This document shows positions 22,537 to 30,592 of a stretch of DNA of 64,000 nucleotides, one piece after another (the first letter of the stretch is position 1; each line of letters begins with the position of its first letter). The stretch lies in NCBI RefSeq assembly GCF_900105805.1, contig NZ_LT629788.1, forward strand, positions 806,001 to 870,000, written 5' to 3'. Made by a program: the position numbers and the translations under genes. This DNA is from Pseudomonas moraviensis (GTDB taxonomy: Bacteria > Pseudomonadota > Gammaproteobacteria > Pseudomonadales > Pseudomonadaceae). The notes under the pieces are model-generated. The model was not told the origin of the DNA. It ran no database searches and saw only the letters and a program-made list of their open reading frames with translations.

Positions 22537-22877
22537 CCATCAAACAGGAACCGATGCACGCAGGTGAATTCCTGCTGTCCGAGGGCGCCGGCACGATCTC
22601 GCGCGAAGCGATCAATGTCGCGGCGGGTCCAGCATTGTGGCCCGGACAAATTCTCGGGCTGGTGACTGCCAGCGGCGAATTCGCACCGTACAACCCAACG
22701 GCAGAGGACGGCAGAGAAAACGCTGTCGCCATTCTGTACGGCCCGCTCGGCGAATCCGACGTGGTGCGTCGCGGTCGCGCCGTGGTGCGGCTGGCCGAGG
22801 TCAGCGAAGCGCACTTGACCGGACTCGATCTGGCCGCTGAGAAAGCCTTGGCCGCACATTCGCTGATCGTCCGCTAA
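22533..22877 (+). CDS. head decoration protein (gpD family)
   Basis: A 114-aa protein with 'EFLLSEGAGTISREAINVAA' followed by 'AGPALWPGQILG' and the end 'ALAAHSLIVR', the pattern of lambda gpD-type capsid-stabilising proteins. The ATG at 22533 overlaps the protease gene stop, with AAAGGAG upstream. A hairpin with a T-run separates it from the major capsid gene. Confidence 0.85.
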   Translation: MTIKQEPMHAGEFLLSEGAGTISREAINVAAGPALWPGQILGLVTASGEFAPYNPTAEDGRENAVAILYGPLGESDVVRRGRAVVRLAEVSEAHLTGLDLAAEKALAAHSLIVR

Positions 22878-22900
22878 AACATTTTCCTCTTTATTTTGCA

Positions 22901-22922
22901 TCCCGCCGCGTGCGGGATTTTT
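22901..22922 (+). terminator. attenuator-like hairpin before major capsid gene
   Basis: TCCCGC-CGCGT-GCGGGA followed by five T, then CGTTTCTGGAGAG and the capsid ATG. Related hairpin-plus-'TCTGGAG' units precede other structural genes of this phage. Confidence 0.65.
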
Positions 22923-22940
22923 CGTTTCTGGAGAGTACCC

Positions 22941-23936
22941 ATGGCCGATATCGCCATTTTTGACGACGAAGCGTTTACCGTTACTTCGCTCACCGCTGCA
23001 CTCAATGATCAACCGTACCTGCCAGGGCGCATCAGCGCCTTGGGGCTGTTCCGCGAGGAAGGCATCACCACCCTGACCGTGCAGATTGAAAAGGACGGTG
23101 ACACCCTGGCCCTGGTGCCTGCTGGTGAGCGTGGTGGTTCTGGCCTGGTGGTTGCTGCCAGCAAGCGCAACCTGATCCCGTTCAACACCGTGCATCTGCC
23201 TGAGCGCTTCACGATCAAGGCGGATGAGATCCAAGGCATCCGCGCCTTCGGCACTCGCACTGAGCTGCAGGCGGTGCAGGATGTGGTCAATGCACGCCTG
23301 GCAAAGGCGCGTCGTCAGTTGGACGCCACGCATGAATTCCAGCGCATGGGCGCACTCAACGGCCAAATCCTCGACGCTGATGGTTCGACGGTGCTGCTGG
23401 ACTTGTATGAGCGCTTCGGTGTTCAGCGTCAGAAGTTGTCCATGGGGCTGACTGAAGCCGGTACCGAGCTGCGGGTCAAATGCGGTGAGGCGCTGGACAT
23501 GCAGGAGGATGCGCTGGGCAGCGTGACCAGCACCGGCTCGCGCGCCTTCTGCGGCAAGAACTTCTGGAACAAGCTGATCGTTCACAAGTCGGTCAAAGAA
23601 ACCTACCTCAACAGTCAGCAAGCGGCGGCCTTGCGTGGTGATGCGCGCGAAAGCTTCGAGTTCGGCGGCATCATCTGGGAGCGCTATCGTGGCAAGGTCG
23701 CCGGCGTGTCTTTTGTCCATGACGACAAGGCGCTTCTGGTTCCGGAAGGCGTGCCAGATCTGTACATCTCGGTGTTTGCACCGGCCGACTACATGGAAAC
23801 GGTCAACACTCAAGGGATCCCGTACTACAGCATGATCGAGCCGCTGCCTTTCAACAAAGGCATGGCCGGTGAAGCGCAGTCCAACCCCCTACACCTGTGC
23901 ACTCGACCGCGCGCCCAGATCCTGCTGGAACTCTGA
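22941..23936 (+). CDS. major capsid protein (gpE family)
   Basis: A 331-aa HK97-fold capsid protein of the lambda gpE type: 'AFTVTSLTAALNDQPYLPGR' near the N-terminus, 'EKDGDTLALVPAGERGG', 'GIRAFGTRTELQAVQDVVNAR' and 'VYISVFAPADYMET'-like C-terminal features (here 'LYISVFAPADYMETVNTQG'). The ATG at 22941 follows CTGGAGAG by 5 nt. It sits directly after gpD, as in lambda. Confidence 0.93.
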   Translation: MADIAIFDDEAFTVTSLTAALNDQPYLPGRISALGLFREEGITTLTVQIEKDGDTLALVPAGERGGSGLVVAASKRNLIPFNTVHLPERFTIKADEIQGIRAFGTRTELQAVQDVVNARLAKARRQLDATHEFQRMGALNGQILDADGSTVLLDLYERFGVQRQKLSMGLTEAGTELRVKCGEALDMQEDALGSVTSTGSRAFCGKNFWNKLIVHKSVKETYLNSQQAAALRGDARESFEFGGIIWERYRGKVAGVSFVHDDKALLVPEGVPDLYISVFAPADYMETVNTQGIPYYSMIEPLPFNKGMAGEAQSNPLHLCTRPRAQILLEL

Positions 23937-23938
23937 TC

Positions 23939-24259
23939 GTGGGCTTTCGCGATCTGATCGCCGACGTCGACGCGGTGGTGTTCGAAACGCTGGGCGACAC
24001 TGCGCGGATCGAAGGTCGCGCAGAGCCAGTGTTCGGCATGTTTGCCGCGCCCTGGCTGCAACCCAAGTTCGGCAAGCTCAACACCGGATTGCGCGAGCCG
24101 CGCTTCGAGATCCGCGTCAGCGATTCGCAAGGTCTGGAACAGGGCATGCTGGTCAGCGTTGACCTGCCTGCCCTGGATGGCGGCGGTGACTACGACCTGA
24201 TCCAGCTCGAACCGAGCGGCGACGGACTGGTCGCCCTGATTCTGAGGTTGCGGCCATGA
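23939..24259 (+). CDS. head-tail connector (gpFII-like)
   Basis: 106 aa from a GTG at 23939, two bases after the capsid gene stop. The protein is mostly beta ('TARIEGRAEPVFGMFAAPW', 'EIRVSDSQGLEQGMLVSVD') and resembles lambda-type head-tail joining proteins by size, position and fold pattern. The ATGA overlap with the next gene supports the frame. Confidence 0.7.
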   Translation: MGFRDLIADVDAVVFETLGDTARIEGRAEPVFGMFAAPWLQPKFGKLNTGLREPRFEIRVSDSQGLEQGMLVSVDLPALDGGGDYDLIQLEPSGDGLVALILRLRP

Positions 24260-24921
24260 GTGTCGGCAGCTATTTCAGACCCTCGGCCGGGGGCGGGATG
24301 ATCTCTATCCAGTCCTCGGCCGCAGATTTTCAGGCGTTCCAGGACTTTGCCAAGGTGGTGCCGAAAGCGGCTGCTGCGGCGCATCGGCGCGCGATCAACA
24401 AAACGTTGGGAAGGTTGCGCACGCACATTGCCCGAGCTGTCAGCCGGTCAGAGCGCATCGCCGTAGCCGCGGTGCGTCAGCGGTTGCGCAGCTATCCAGT
24501 TTCCGGCGCGGCCGCGAGCGGCAAACTGTGGTTCGGGTTGAACACCATCGAATCCAGTCGGATCGGCCGGGCGCGGCAGACCGGCAGCGGTGTGTCGGTG
24601 GCGGGGCGGCGTTACCAAGGTGCCTTTCTCAAGAAGGTCTACGGCAACAAGCCGGACATCTGGATCCGCACAGCCAGCAAGCATTTCAACGCGGACGACT
24701 ACCCGGACAGCACGGTGTCCCCCGGTCGCGGGCCAAGTTCGGGGTGGGTCGCCGAAAACGGCAGTCGTTTCCCGCTGGCCAAAGCCAAGGTGTCGCTGGA
24801 GCAAGCCCGGCCGCATTTCGACAGCTGGGTCAAAAAGGCAGATGAGATCCTGTTGGCGATTCTCAAGCAGGAACTCAACTTTGAGCTGCAGAAATACCTT
24901 AAGAGGATCGGCAATGTCTGA
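24256..24921 (+). CDS. minor tail protein Z-like (tail completion)
   Basis: A 221-aa basic protein. 'QAFQDFAKVVPKAAAAAHRR' followed by 'AINKTLGRLRTHIARAVS' matches the start of lambda gpZ-type tail proteins, and 'RYQGAFLKKVYGN' and 'GSRFPLAKAKVSLEQ' fit the family centre. It probably acts at the head-tail joint. It overlaps the next gene by 8 nt. Confidence 0.75.
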   Translation: MSVGSYFRPSAGGGMISIQSSAADFQAFQDFAKVVPKAAAAAHRRAINKTLGRLRTHIARAVSRSERIAVAAVRQRLRSYPVSGAAASGKLWFGLNTIESSRIGRARQTGSGVSVAGRRYQGAFLKKVYGNKPDIWIRTASKHFNADDYPDSTVSPGRGPSSGWVAENGSRFPLAKAKVSLEQARPHFDSWVKKADEILLAILKQELNFELQKYLKRIGNV

Positions 24922-25426
24922 AGAACTGTTCAGCCTGGACCAGCTATATCGGGCGGTAGAACAGCATCTACTTACCCACTTGCCTGGCGTACGGGCCGTC
25001 ACAGCCTGGCCAGACATTAAGGATCGCGTGTCGCTGCCAGCGGTGTTCGTTGAGGTGGCCGAGATCGAGCCGGGTACCGATATCGGTACCGGCGAAACCT
25101 CGCTGGTCTGCAAGTTCGAGGCTCGGATCATTGTTGACCCGATCAAGGCGCACCATCATCAACAGGCCGTGCAACTGGCGACGCAGTTGGCGGTGTTGCT
25201 GCGTTCGCAGACGTGGGGGTTGGCAGTTGACCCCGCCGAGTTTGTGCAATCGCTGCAGGACTGGACCCAGCCGCACCTGGATGGATACACCGTTTGGCTG
25301 GTGGAGTGGACTCAGCAGGTTTATCTCGGCGTTGAGGAATGGCCCTGGTCGGACGAACCGCCGGGAACGTTGGTGTTTGACGTTGAGCCGGGTGACGGAC
25401 CATTCAAGCCCAAGGATTTACCGTGA
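24914..25426 (+). CDS. tail terminator/completion-type protein, unknown family
   Basis: A 170-aa protein: 'LYRAVEQHLLTHLPGVRAVT', then 'PAVFVEVAEIEPG' and a Trp-rich C-terminus. Position (after gpZ, before the baseplate module) and the alpha/beta outline suggest a tail terminator or connector such as gpU of lambda, but I cannot fix the family. The stop overlaps the baseplate V start (GTGA). Confidence 0.6.
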   Translation: MSEELFSLDQLYRAVEQHLLTHLPGVRAVTAWPDIKDRVSLPAVFVEVAEIEPGTDIGTGETSLVCKFEARIIVDPIKAHHHQQAVQLATQLAVLLRSQTWGLAVDPAEFVQSLQDWTQPHLDGYTVWLVEWTQQVYLGVEEWPWSDEPPGTLVFDVEPGDGPFKPKDLP

Positions 25427-25989
25427 GTTACGCAAGCGCCCAGCATGACCGCATGATCGCGGGGGCGGTAAAGGCTTGCTACGTGGTTGCGGTGGATCTG
25501 TCCGCTTCGCCGCCGGTATGTCGCGTGTCGGACGGCAGTGAATGGGTCAGCGCGTGGGTTCGCTGGCACAGCATCGCCGCTGGCAAGGCCAGGCACTGGC
25601 GTGCGCCGTCTTTGGGCGAGCAGGGCAGTTTGATCAGTCCCAGCGGTGACGTGTCGCAGGGCACGTTTGTCCCGGGCCTGTATGGCAATGCTGGCCCGCC
25701 GCCAGATAACCGCGACCATGTCGAGGTCTGGCGCTTCGATGATGGCGGCTCGCTGATCTACGACTGGCAGGCCAAGAGCTACACCATCACCCTGCCGAGC
25801 GGTACGGTCACCATCAAAGTGGCCAGCACCGAAGCGGTCGTAACCGATGCCGCCGTGAACGTGACCACCGGCAACATCAATCTGAAAGCGGCGGTGATGA
25901 TCGAAGGGGCGTTGCACGTCACCAAGGGCATCACCAGCGCCGGCGCAATCATCGACGCCACTGGCAACAGTAATCACCACACGCATTAA
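25423..25989 (+). CDS. baseplate assembly protein V (spike)
   Basis: A 188-aa P2 gpV-type protein that forms the central tail spike. It has an OB-fold N-terminus ('VVAVDLSASPPVCRVSDGSE', 'SLGEQGSLISPSGD'), then a beta-helix with repeats ('TVTIKVASTEAVVTDAAVNV', 'TTGNINLKA') and 'HHTH' at the tip, which may bind a metal ion. The GTG at 25423 overlaps the previous stop. It begins the contractile tail module. Confidence 0.9.
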   Translation: MSYASAQHDRMIAGAVKACYVVAVDLSASPPVCRVSDGSEWVSAWVRWHSIAAGKARHWRAPSLGEQGSLISPSGDVSQGTFVPGLYGNAGPPPDNRDHVEVWRFDDGGSLIYDWQAKSYTITLPSGTVTIKVASTEAVVTDAAVNVTTGNINLKAAVMIEGALHVTKGITSAGAIIDATGNSNHHTH

Positions 25990-26001
25990 TTCATTCACGA
26001 C

Positions 26002-26024
26002 AGCCCGCCCAGTGCGGGCTTTTT
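26002..26024 (+). terminator. attenuator-like hairpin after gene V
   Basis: AGCCCGC-CCAGT-GCGGGCT followed by TTTT, then CATGCCTGGAGAAACAC and an ATG. It is the same spacer architecture as before the capsid and sheath genes. Confidence 0.65.
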
Positions 26025-26041
26025 CATGCCTGGAGAAACAC

Positions 26042-26290
26042 ATGGCCAAGATCGATACAACCGTCGCCGAGGTGCAAGCCCCCTCGGAACCGGCAATTGC
26101 ATCCTCACCGTTTTCATCGCCCGAGTTCATGAAATTCCGCGACAAGCTCTACACGTCGCGACTGTTGATCGTGCCCGGTACTGACCGTTCTTATCCGGTC
26201 GACAAGGCGACGGTCGTGGTGCCGGCCTCCGACATTGATGCGGTCAAGTTCCTGAAAGCCAGCGAAGAATTCGAGCCGTTCAAGGAGTGA
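26042..26290 (+). CDS. small phage protein between baseplate V and W genes
   Basis: An 82-aa protein: disordered, Ala/Pro/Ser-rich start, then 'FMKFRDKLYTSRLLIVPGTDRSYPV' in outline and an acidic end. I recognise no family. The ATG at 26042 follows CTGGAG by 6 nt; the stop overlaps the W gene region. Its fixed place within the baseplate operon suggests a structural or assembly role. Confidence 0.6.
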   Translation: MAKIDTTVAEVQAPSEPAIASSPFSSPEFMKFRDKLYTSRLLIVPGTDRSYPVDKATVVVPASDIDAVKFLKASEEFEPFKE

Positions 26291-26295
26291 CATCG

Positions 26296-26622
26296 ATGAT
26301 CGGAATGGATCGCCAGACCGGCCTACCCATATCCGGCATCGAGCACCTGCGCCAATCCATTGCCGACATCTTGAGCACGCCGCTGGGCAGTCGCCGGCAC
26401 CGTATGGAATACGGCAGCAAGCTGCGGCGGTTTGTCGATTTGCCCATCAACGAAGGCTGGAAAAGCGCCGTACAGGCTGAGGTCGCCCGCGCGCTCGGGC
26501 GCTGGGAGCCGCGTTTGAAGTTGGATCAGGTGCGCGTCATTTCCGTTATAGGCGGGCAAATCAATTTGCAAATCGTCGGGAAGTACCTGGGCGACAGCGT
26601 CACGTTGGAGGTGGCCGCATGA
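26296..26622 (+). CDS. baseplate protein W (gp25-like)
   Basis: A 108-aa P2 gpW/T4 gp25-type protein, a wedge component at the sheath-baseplate joint. Features: 'SGIEHLRQSIADILSTPLGS' then 'RRHRMEYGSKLRRFVDLP'; 'SRR..EYGS' is the family signature. The ATG at 26296 is preferred (GGAG 8 nt upstream) over a GTG nine bases earlier. Overlaps J by ATGA. Confidence 0.9.
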   Translation: MIGMDRQTGLPISGIEHLRQSIADILSTPLGSRRHRMEYGSKLRRFVDLPINEGWKSAVQAEVARALGRWEPRLKLDQVRVISVIGGQINLQIVGKYLGDSVTLEVAA

Positions 26623-27500
26623 GTACCGTAGATCTGTCGTCGCTGCCAGCGCCGACCGTGCTTGAGCCTCTGGACTTCGAAGAGGTTTATCAGGACGGGT
26701 TGAGCGTGTTTCGCGGGTACATGGGTGGCAACTGGACCGCCGCGCTGGAAAGCGACCCAGTGGTCAAAGTGCTTGAGGTCGGGGCTTACAACAAGGTCGG
26801 CAACCGCGCCCGAGTCAATGACGCCGGCAAGGCGCTGTTGCTGGCGCATGCCATTCGCGGCGACCTCGATCACTTGGGGGCCAACGTCAATCTGCAGCGT
26901 CTGGTCATTCAGGCCGAGGATCTGCTGGCGGTGCCACCAGTGCCCAAGGTCATGGAAGACGACGACCCGTTTCGCGAGCGCATCCAGTTGGCCTATGAGG
27001 GTTTGACCACGGCCGGCCCGCGTAACAGCTACATCCTGCACGCTCGTAACGCCTCGGGGTTGGTGGCAGATGCCACGGCTGAAAGCCCGGAGCCTTGTTA
27101 CGTTACGGTAACGGTGCTGGGGTTAGAGGGGGAGGGCGAAGCGCCGCCTGAGCTGCTGGCGACGGTGGCTGCTGCGTTGAATGACGATGACGTTCGGCCG
27201 GTCGGTGATCGGGTGATCGTGCAGAGTGCGCAGGTGATCCGCTACGAGATTGACGCCATTTTGCACATGGCCAGCGCTGGCCCGGAAGCGGATGCCAGTT
27301 TGGCCGAGGCGAAAAGCCGCTTGGCAGCCTGGATCAATCCACGCAAGCGGCTGGGCGTCGAGGTCGCCCGCTCCGCTGTTGACGCCCAGTTGCACGTTGC
27401 CGGCGTTGCCCGAGTCGAGCTGATTGGGTGGCAGGATCTGGCCCCGACCAAGGCGCAAGCGGCGTTCTGTACGCGCTACAACGTGAAGCTGGAGGGCTGA
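26619..27500 (+). CDS. baseplate protein J
   Basis: A 293-aa P2 gpJ-type wedge protein. 'PVVKVLEVGAYNKVGNRARV' and 'NDAGKALLLAHAIRGDLDHL' are the conserved N-terminal block, and 'VTVLGLEGEGEAPPELLATV' marks the central repeat domain. It assembles with W and I into the baseplate wedge. Gene I follows one base later. Confidence 0.9.
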   Translation: MSTVDLSSLPAPTVLEPLDFEEVYQDGLSVFRGYMGGNWTAALESDPVVKVLEVGAYNKVGNRARVNDAGKALLLAHAIRGDLDHLGANVNLQRLVIQAEDLLAVPPVPKVMEDDDPFRERIQLAYEGLTTAGPRNSYILHARNASGLVADATAESPEPCYVTVTVLGLEGEGEAPPELLATVAAALNDDDVRPVGDRVIVQSAQVIRYEIDAILHMASAGPEADASLAEAKSRLAAWINPRKRLGVEVARSAVDAQLHVAGVARVELIGWQDLAPTKAQAAFCTRYNVKLEG

Positions 27501-27501
27501 T

Positions 27502-28110
27502 ATGAAGAGTTTACTGCCGCTCAACAGCACCCAACTGGAACGGGCCATGGAGGCCGCGTTTTTCGAAAAGACGATTGTCCCTCTGCGCGACCTCTACAAC
27601 GCCGATACCTGCCCGGTTCATCTGCTGCCGCATCTGGCATGGGCGTGGTCGGTGGATCGCTGGGATTACCGGTGGACTGAGGCGACCAAGCGCGCGGCCA
27701 TCAAGGCGTCGTACTACATCCACAAACACAAGGGCACCATCGGCGCTCTGCGCCGTGTGGTCGAGCCGCTGGGCTACCTGATCGAGATTGTCGAGTGGTT
27801 CCAGACCATGCCCGAGGGCGTGCCCGGCACCTTCGCGCTCAAGGTCGGGGTGCTCGATACTGGCATCACTGAAGAAATGTATCAGGAGCTTGAGCGCCTG
27901 ATCGACGATGCCAAACCCGTTACCCGGCAACTGACCGGGCTGGCGATCAGCCTGGAAACTCAAGGCAATTTGAATATCGCTGTGTCCGTCTACGAAGGCG
28001 ACGAAATCGACGTTTACCCGCCCGTCATGCGTGACATTGAGGTGACTGGCAGCTTCGGCGTGGTCGGCCGCGAACACACCATAGACACCCTGGACGTTTA
28101 TTATGATTGA
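27502..28110 (+). CDS. tail protein I
   Basis: A 202-aa P2 gpI-type baseplate protein: 'LLPHLAWAWSVDRWDYRWTE' and 'IHKHKGTIGALRRVVEPLGY' are the family hallmarks. It links the wedge to the tail fibre. It overlaps the fibre gene by 8 nt. Confidence 0.9.
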   Translation: MKSLLPLNSTQLERAMEAAFFEKTIVPLRDLYNADTCPVHLLPHLAWAWSVDRWDYRWTEATKRAAIKASYYIHKHKGTIGALRRVVEPLGYLIEIVEWFQTMPEGVPGTFALKVGVLDTGITEEMYQELERLIDDAKPVTRQLTGLAISLETQGNLNIAVSVYEGDEIDVYPPVMRDIEVTGSFGVVGREHTIDTLDVYYD

Positions 28111-29938
28111 TGCGAATTCGCAGTTTTTCGCGATCCTTACGAATGTGGGGATGGCCAAGCAGGCGAACGCCGACGCGCTCGGCATTCCCTGGCTGATCAC
28201 GCAAATGGGCGTGGGGGATGCCAACCCGAACGGGCTGGCCGACCCGCCCAACCCGGTGCCCACGGCCGGGCAAACCAAACTGCTCAACGAGTGGCGCCGT
28301 CAGCCGCTGAATCAATTGCTGGTCGACCCTAAAAACCCGGCGGTGATCATCGCTGAGCAGATCATCCCGGCCGACGAGGGCGGTAAGTGGATCCGCGAAA
28401 TCGGCCTCTACGATGCTGACGGCGATCTGGTGGCGGTGGCCAACTGCGCGCCGAGCTTCAAGCCGTTGCTGTCGCAAGGCTCGGGCCGTACGCAAATCGT
28501 GCGGATGAACTTCATCGTCACCAGCACCGGCAACATTCAGCTCAAGATTGACCCGGCCGTGGTGCTGGCGACGCGGTCCTACGTCGACACGGCGATTCTG
28601 GAGGTGTTGCCCAGGAACAAGGCGGCTGGCCAATACACGCGCGTCAAGGTCAACGATCGTGGTGTTTTCGTGTCGGGTGACAACCCGCAAACGCTCGCCG
28701 GCATGGGCATCACCGACACCTATACGTCGGAGCAGGTCGACGCGGTGATTGCCAAGGCCACGGCCATGCCGGTTGGCGCCATTGTGTCGTTCCCGGTCGA
28801 CAAGCAGCCGGCCGGGTTTCTGGAGCTGGACGGCAGCGTTAAGAGTGTCGCCGCTTACCCGGATCTGTCGGCCTTCCTCGGGACGGCCTTCAACAAGGGC
28901 AACGAGGGCGCCGGCAATTTCCGCTTGCCGGATCTGCGCGCTGAATTCCTGCGCGGCTGGGATCACGGTCGTGGCTACGATGTGGGTCGCGCGATTGGCA
29001 GCGCCCAGCTCGGTACGCTTGCGGTGTTCGACAGTAACTATACGGGCGGGCAATCGGTCGACATTGTGCGAGGTTCTCCAGTTGAGGCGCAGGCGGACTT
29101 ATATCGCGAATCGGATTATCCGGGCGTCGGGATCACTTTCACCTCGGCGAATGTGAGTTATAGCCCGTTCCCGTCTGCCGGTGGCGTAACCCGGCCGCGT
29201 AACGTCGCGGTGATGTGGTGTATTAAGGCTTGGAGTGCGCCGGTTAACCAAGGCGTGATTGACGTCGGAGTTTTGGCCGATGAAGTGCGCAAGGCGACCG
29301 GGCGTTTTCTCGGCCTGCGTCGAATTCGGGCGACTCAGATTTACTGGTCGACGCCTGGAACCATCAGAATCCGAGTGAGGGGGCAGGGGGCAGGCGCTGC
29401 TGGCGGTGGTGCAGCATCAACCGCGGCGGGTCAGGTTTCCGCCGGCTGCGGCGGCGGTGCGGGGGCGCCATTTGATACGTGGATCACCAGCGGTTTCGAC
29501 GGTGTGATGGCCACGATCGGCAAGGGCGGCACCGGTGTGCTGGTTGGTCCGGGTAACAACGGCGGGGCCACTTCGTTCGGATCACATGTCACCGCGCCGG
29601 GCGGTATCGGTGGTGGGTTGTCGGCGAACGTGGCGCCGCCGCTGTACCTGGGCCAGACGCCGAATTCACAACCGGCGGTCGGCGCGACTGTGAAAAATGG
29701 GCAGGGCAAGGGTGGTGGTGGCGTCATTGGGCCAAAAACTGACTTTGTCGTATCTGGCGAGGGCGGCCCGAGTGAAATGGGGCCGGGGGGTAATTCAATC
29801 TCAACCAGTTCGCAGGGTGCTGATGCGGTCAACCCGGGGTCGGGTGGCGGCGGTGCCGTTGCGCTTCCTTCATACCCTGCGCATTTGCGCGGCGGTCACG
29901 GTGCTGATGGTTGGATCGATGTTGAGGAGTGGGCATGA
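28103..29938 (+). CDS. tail fibre protein with glycine-rich tip
   Basis: A 611-aa receptor-binding fibre. Residues 1-150 are the tail-collar fibre N-terminus that docks to gpI ('FFAILTNVGMAKQANADALG', 'RQPLNQLLVDP', 'GKWIREIGLYDADGDLVAVA'). Residues ~225-295 form a phage tail collar domain ('GAIVSFPVDKQPAGFLELDG', 'NFRLPDLRAEFLRGWDHGRG'). The last ~190 residues are extremely Gly-rich with GGG and GxGG runs, like polyglycine-sandwich adhesin tips. Host range is most likely set by this C-terminal part. Confidence 0.9.
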   Translation: MIDANSQFFAILTNVGMAKQANADALGIPWLITQMGVGDANPNGLADPPNPVPTAGQTKLLNEWRRQPLNQLLVDPKNPAVIIAEQIIPADEGGKWIREIGLYDADGDLVAVANCAPSFKPLLSQGSGRTQIVRMNFIVTSTGNIQLKIDPAVVLATRSYVDTAILEVLPRNKAAGQYTRVKVNDRGVFVSGDNPQTLAGMGITDTYTSEQVDAVIAKATAMPVGAIVSFPVDKQPAGFLELDGSVKSVAAYPDLSAFLGTAFNKGNEGAGNFRLPDLRAEFLRGWDHGRGYDVGRAIGSAQLGTLAVFDSNYTGGQSVDIVRGSPVEAQADLYRESDYPGVGITFTSANVSYSPFPSAGGVTRPRNVAVMWCIKAWSAPVNQGVIDVGVLADEVRKATGRFLGLRRIRATQIYWSTPGTIRIRVRGQGAGAAGGGAASTAAGQVSAGCGGGAGAPFDTWITSGFDGVMATIGKGGTGVLVGPGNNGGATSFGSHVTAPGGIGGGLSANVAPPLYLGQTPNSQPAVGATVKNGQGKGGGGVIGPKTDFVVSGEGGPSEMGPGGNSISTSSQGADAVNPGSGGGGAVALPSYPAHLRGGHGADGWIDVEEWA

Positions 29939-30489
29939 GTATTTATGCGCGGGTCTACGGCGAGCAGGTGTTTGAGCTGATCGAGACTGACGCCGATATC
30001 ACGGCGCTGTATCACCCTTCCATGGTGTGGGTGTGTGTTGACGGCATCGAGCCGATGCCGGCGGCGGGTTGGAAGGCGGTAGAGGTTGACGGCGCTTGGC
30101 AGTTCTCGGCGCCGGGTTTGGCGGTCGCCCCCCTGCCGCTCGCCGAAGTGGTCGCCGCCGAACGCTTCCGCCGAGAGGGTACGGGCGTCGTGGTCGAGGG
30201 GCTCGCCATCGAGACAACTCGCGACAGCCAGGCGCTGATCGCCAGTACGGGATTGTCCGCCGTCCTCGATCCTGACTACCGCTGCAACTTCAAGACAGCA
30301 GACGGTTTTGTCGAAATCGGCGCGGCGCAAATCATCACGATTGCCAAGGCCGTGCGGGCGCACGTTCAAGCCTGCTTTGACCGCGAGTTTGCGCTGTTGC
30401 GCGCGATCGAGGCCGGCGAGTATCACGACGAGATGCTGTCGCAAGGTTGGCCGGATTCCTTGCCGCCTGATCCGGCAGAGCTGCACTAG
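29935..30489 (+). CDS. tail fibre assembly-type protein (DUF4376-like)
   Basis: A 184-aa protein following the fibre gene with ATGA overlap; GAGGAG lies 5-10 nt before the ATG at 29935. The N-terminal half is short beta ('MSIYARVYGEQVFELIET'). The C-terminal half, 'ERFRREGTGVVVEGLAIETT' with 'KTADGFVEIGAAQIITIAKA' and 'HVQACFDREFALLRAIE', matches DUF4376-type fibre-associated proteins. It is probably a fibre chaperone or tip partner. A strong terminator follows. Confidence 0.75.
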   Translation: MSIYARVYGEQVFELIETDADITALYHPSMVWVCVDGIEPMPAAGWKAVEVDGAWQFSAPGLAVAPLPLAEVVAAERFRREGTGVVVEGLAIETTRDSQALIASTGLSAVLDPDYRCNFKTADGFVEIGAAQIITIAKAVRAHVQACFDREFALLRAIEAGEYHDEMLSQGWPDSLPPDPAELH

Positions 30490-30490
30490 A

Positions 30491-30520
30491 CGCCCCGCAC
30501 TGACGGGGCGTTTTCTTTTC
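30491..30520 (+). terminator. rho-independent terminator after fibre genes
   Basis: CGCCCCG-CACTGA-CGGGGCG (30491-30510) followed by TTTTCTTTT. It separates the fibre genes from the sheath/tube operon. Confidence 0.85.
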
Positions 30521-30547
30521 CGTTACGCGTAACTCGAACACCCTCAC

Positions 30548-30570
30548 AGCCTCGCACATGCGGGGCTTTT
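30548..30570 (+). terminator. second hairpin, directly upstream of sheath gene
   Basis: AGCCTCGC-ACAT-GCGGGGCT then TTTT, followed by CGTTTCTGGAGAAC and the sheath ATG; the same spacer type as upstream of the capsid gene. Two hairpins in tandem here suggest real control of the sheath operon. Confidence 0.6.
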
Positions 30571-30592
30571 TCGTTTCTGGAGAACGAGCCTT

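Noticed and set aside
22494..23813. 439-aa open frame on the minus strand over decoration and capsid genes
   Set aside because: Antisense shadow from high-GC third positions; opposes the whole structural operon and has no recognisable domain.
28025..29053. 342-aa open frame on the minus strand over the tail fibre gene
   Set aside because: Composition is that of an antisense shadow; the fibre domains on the plus strand are clear.
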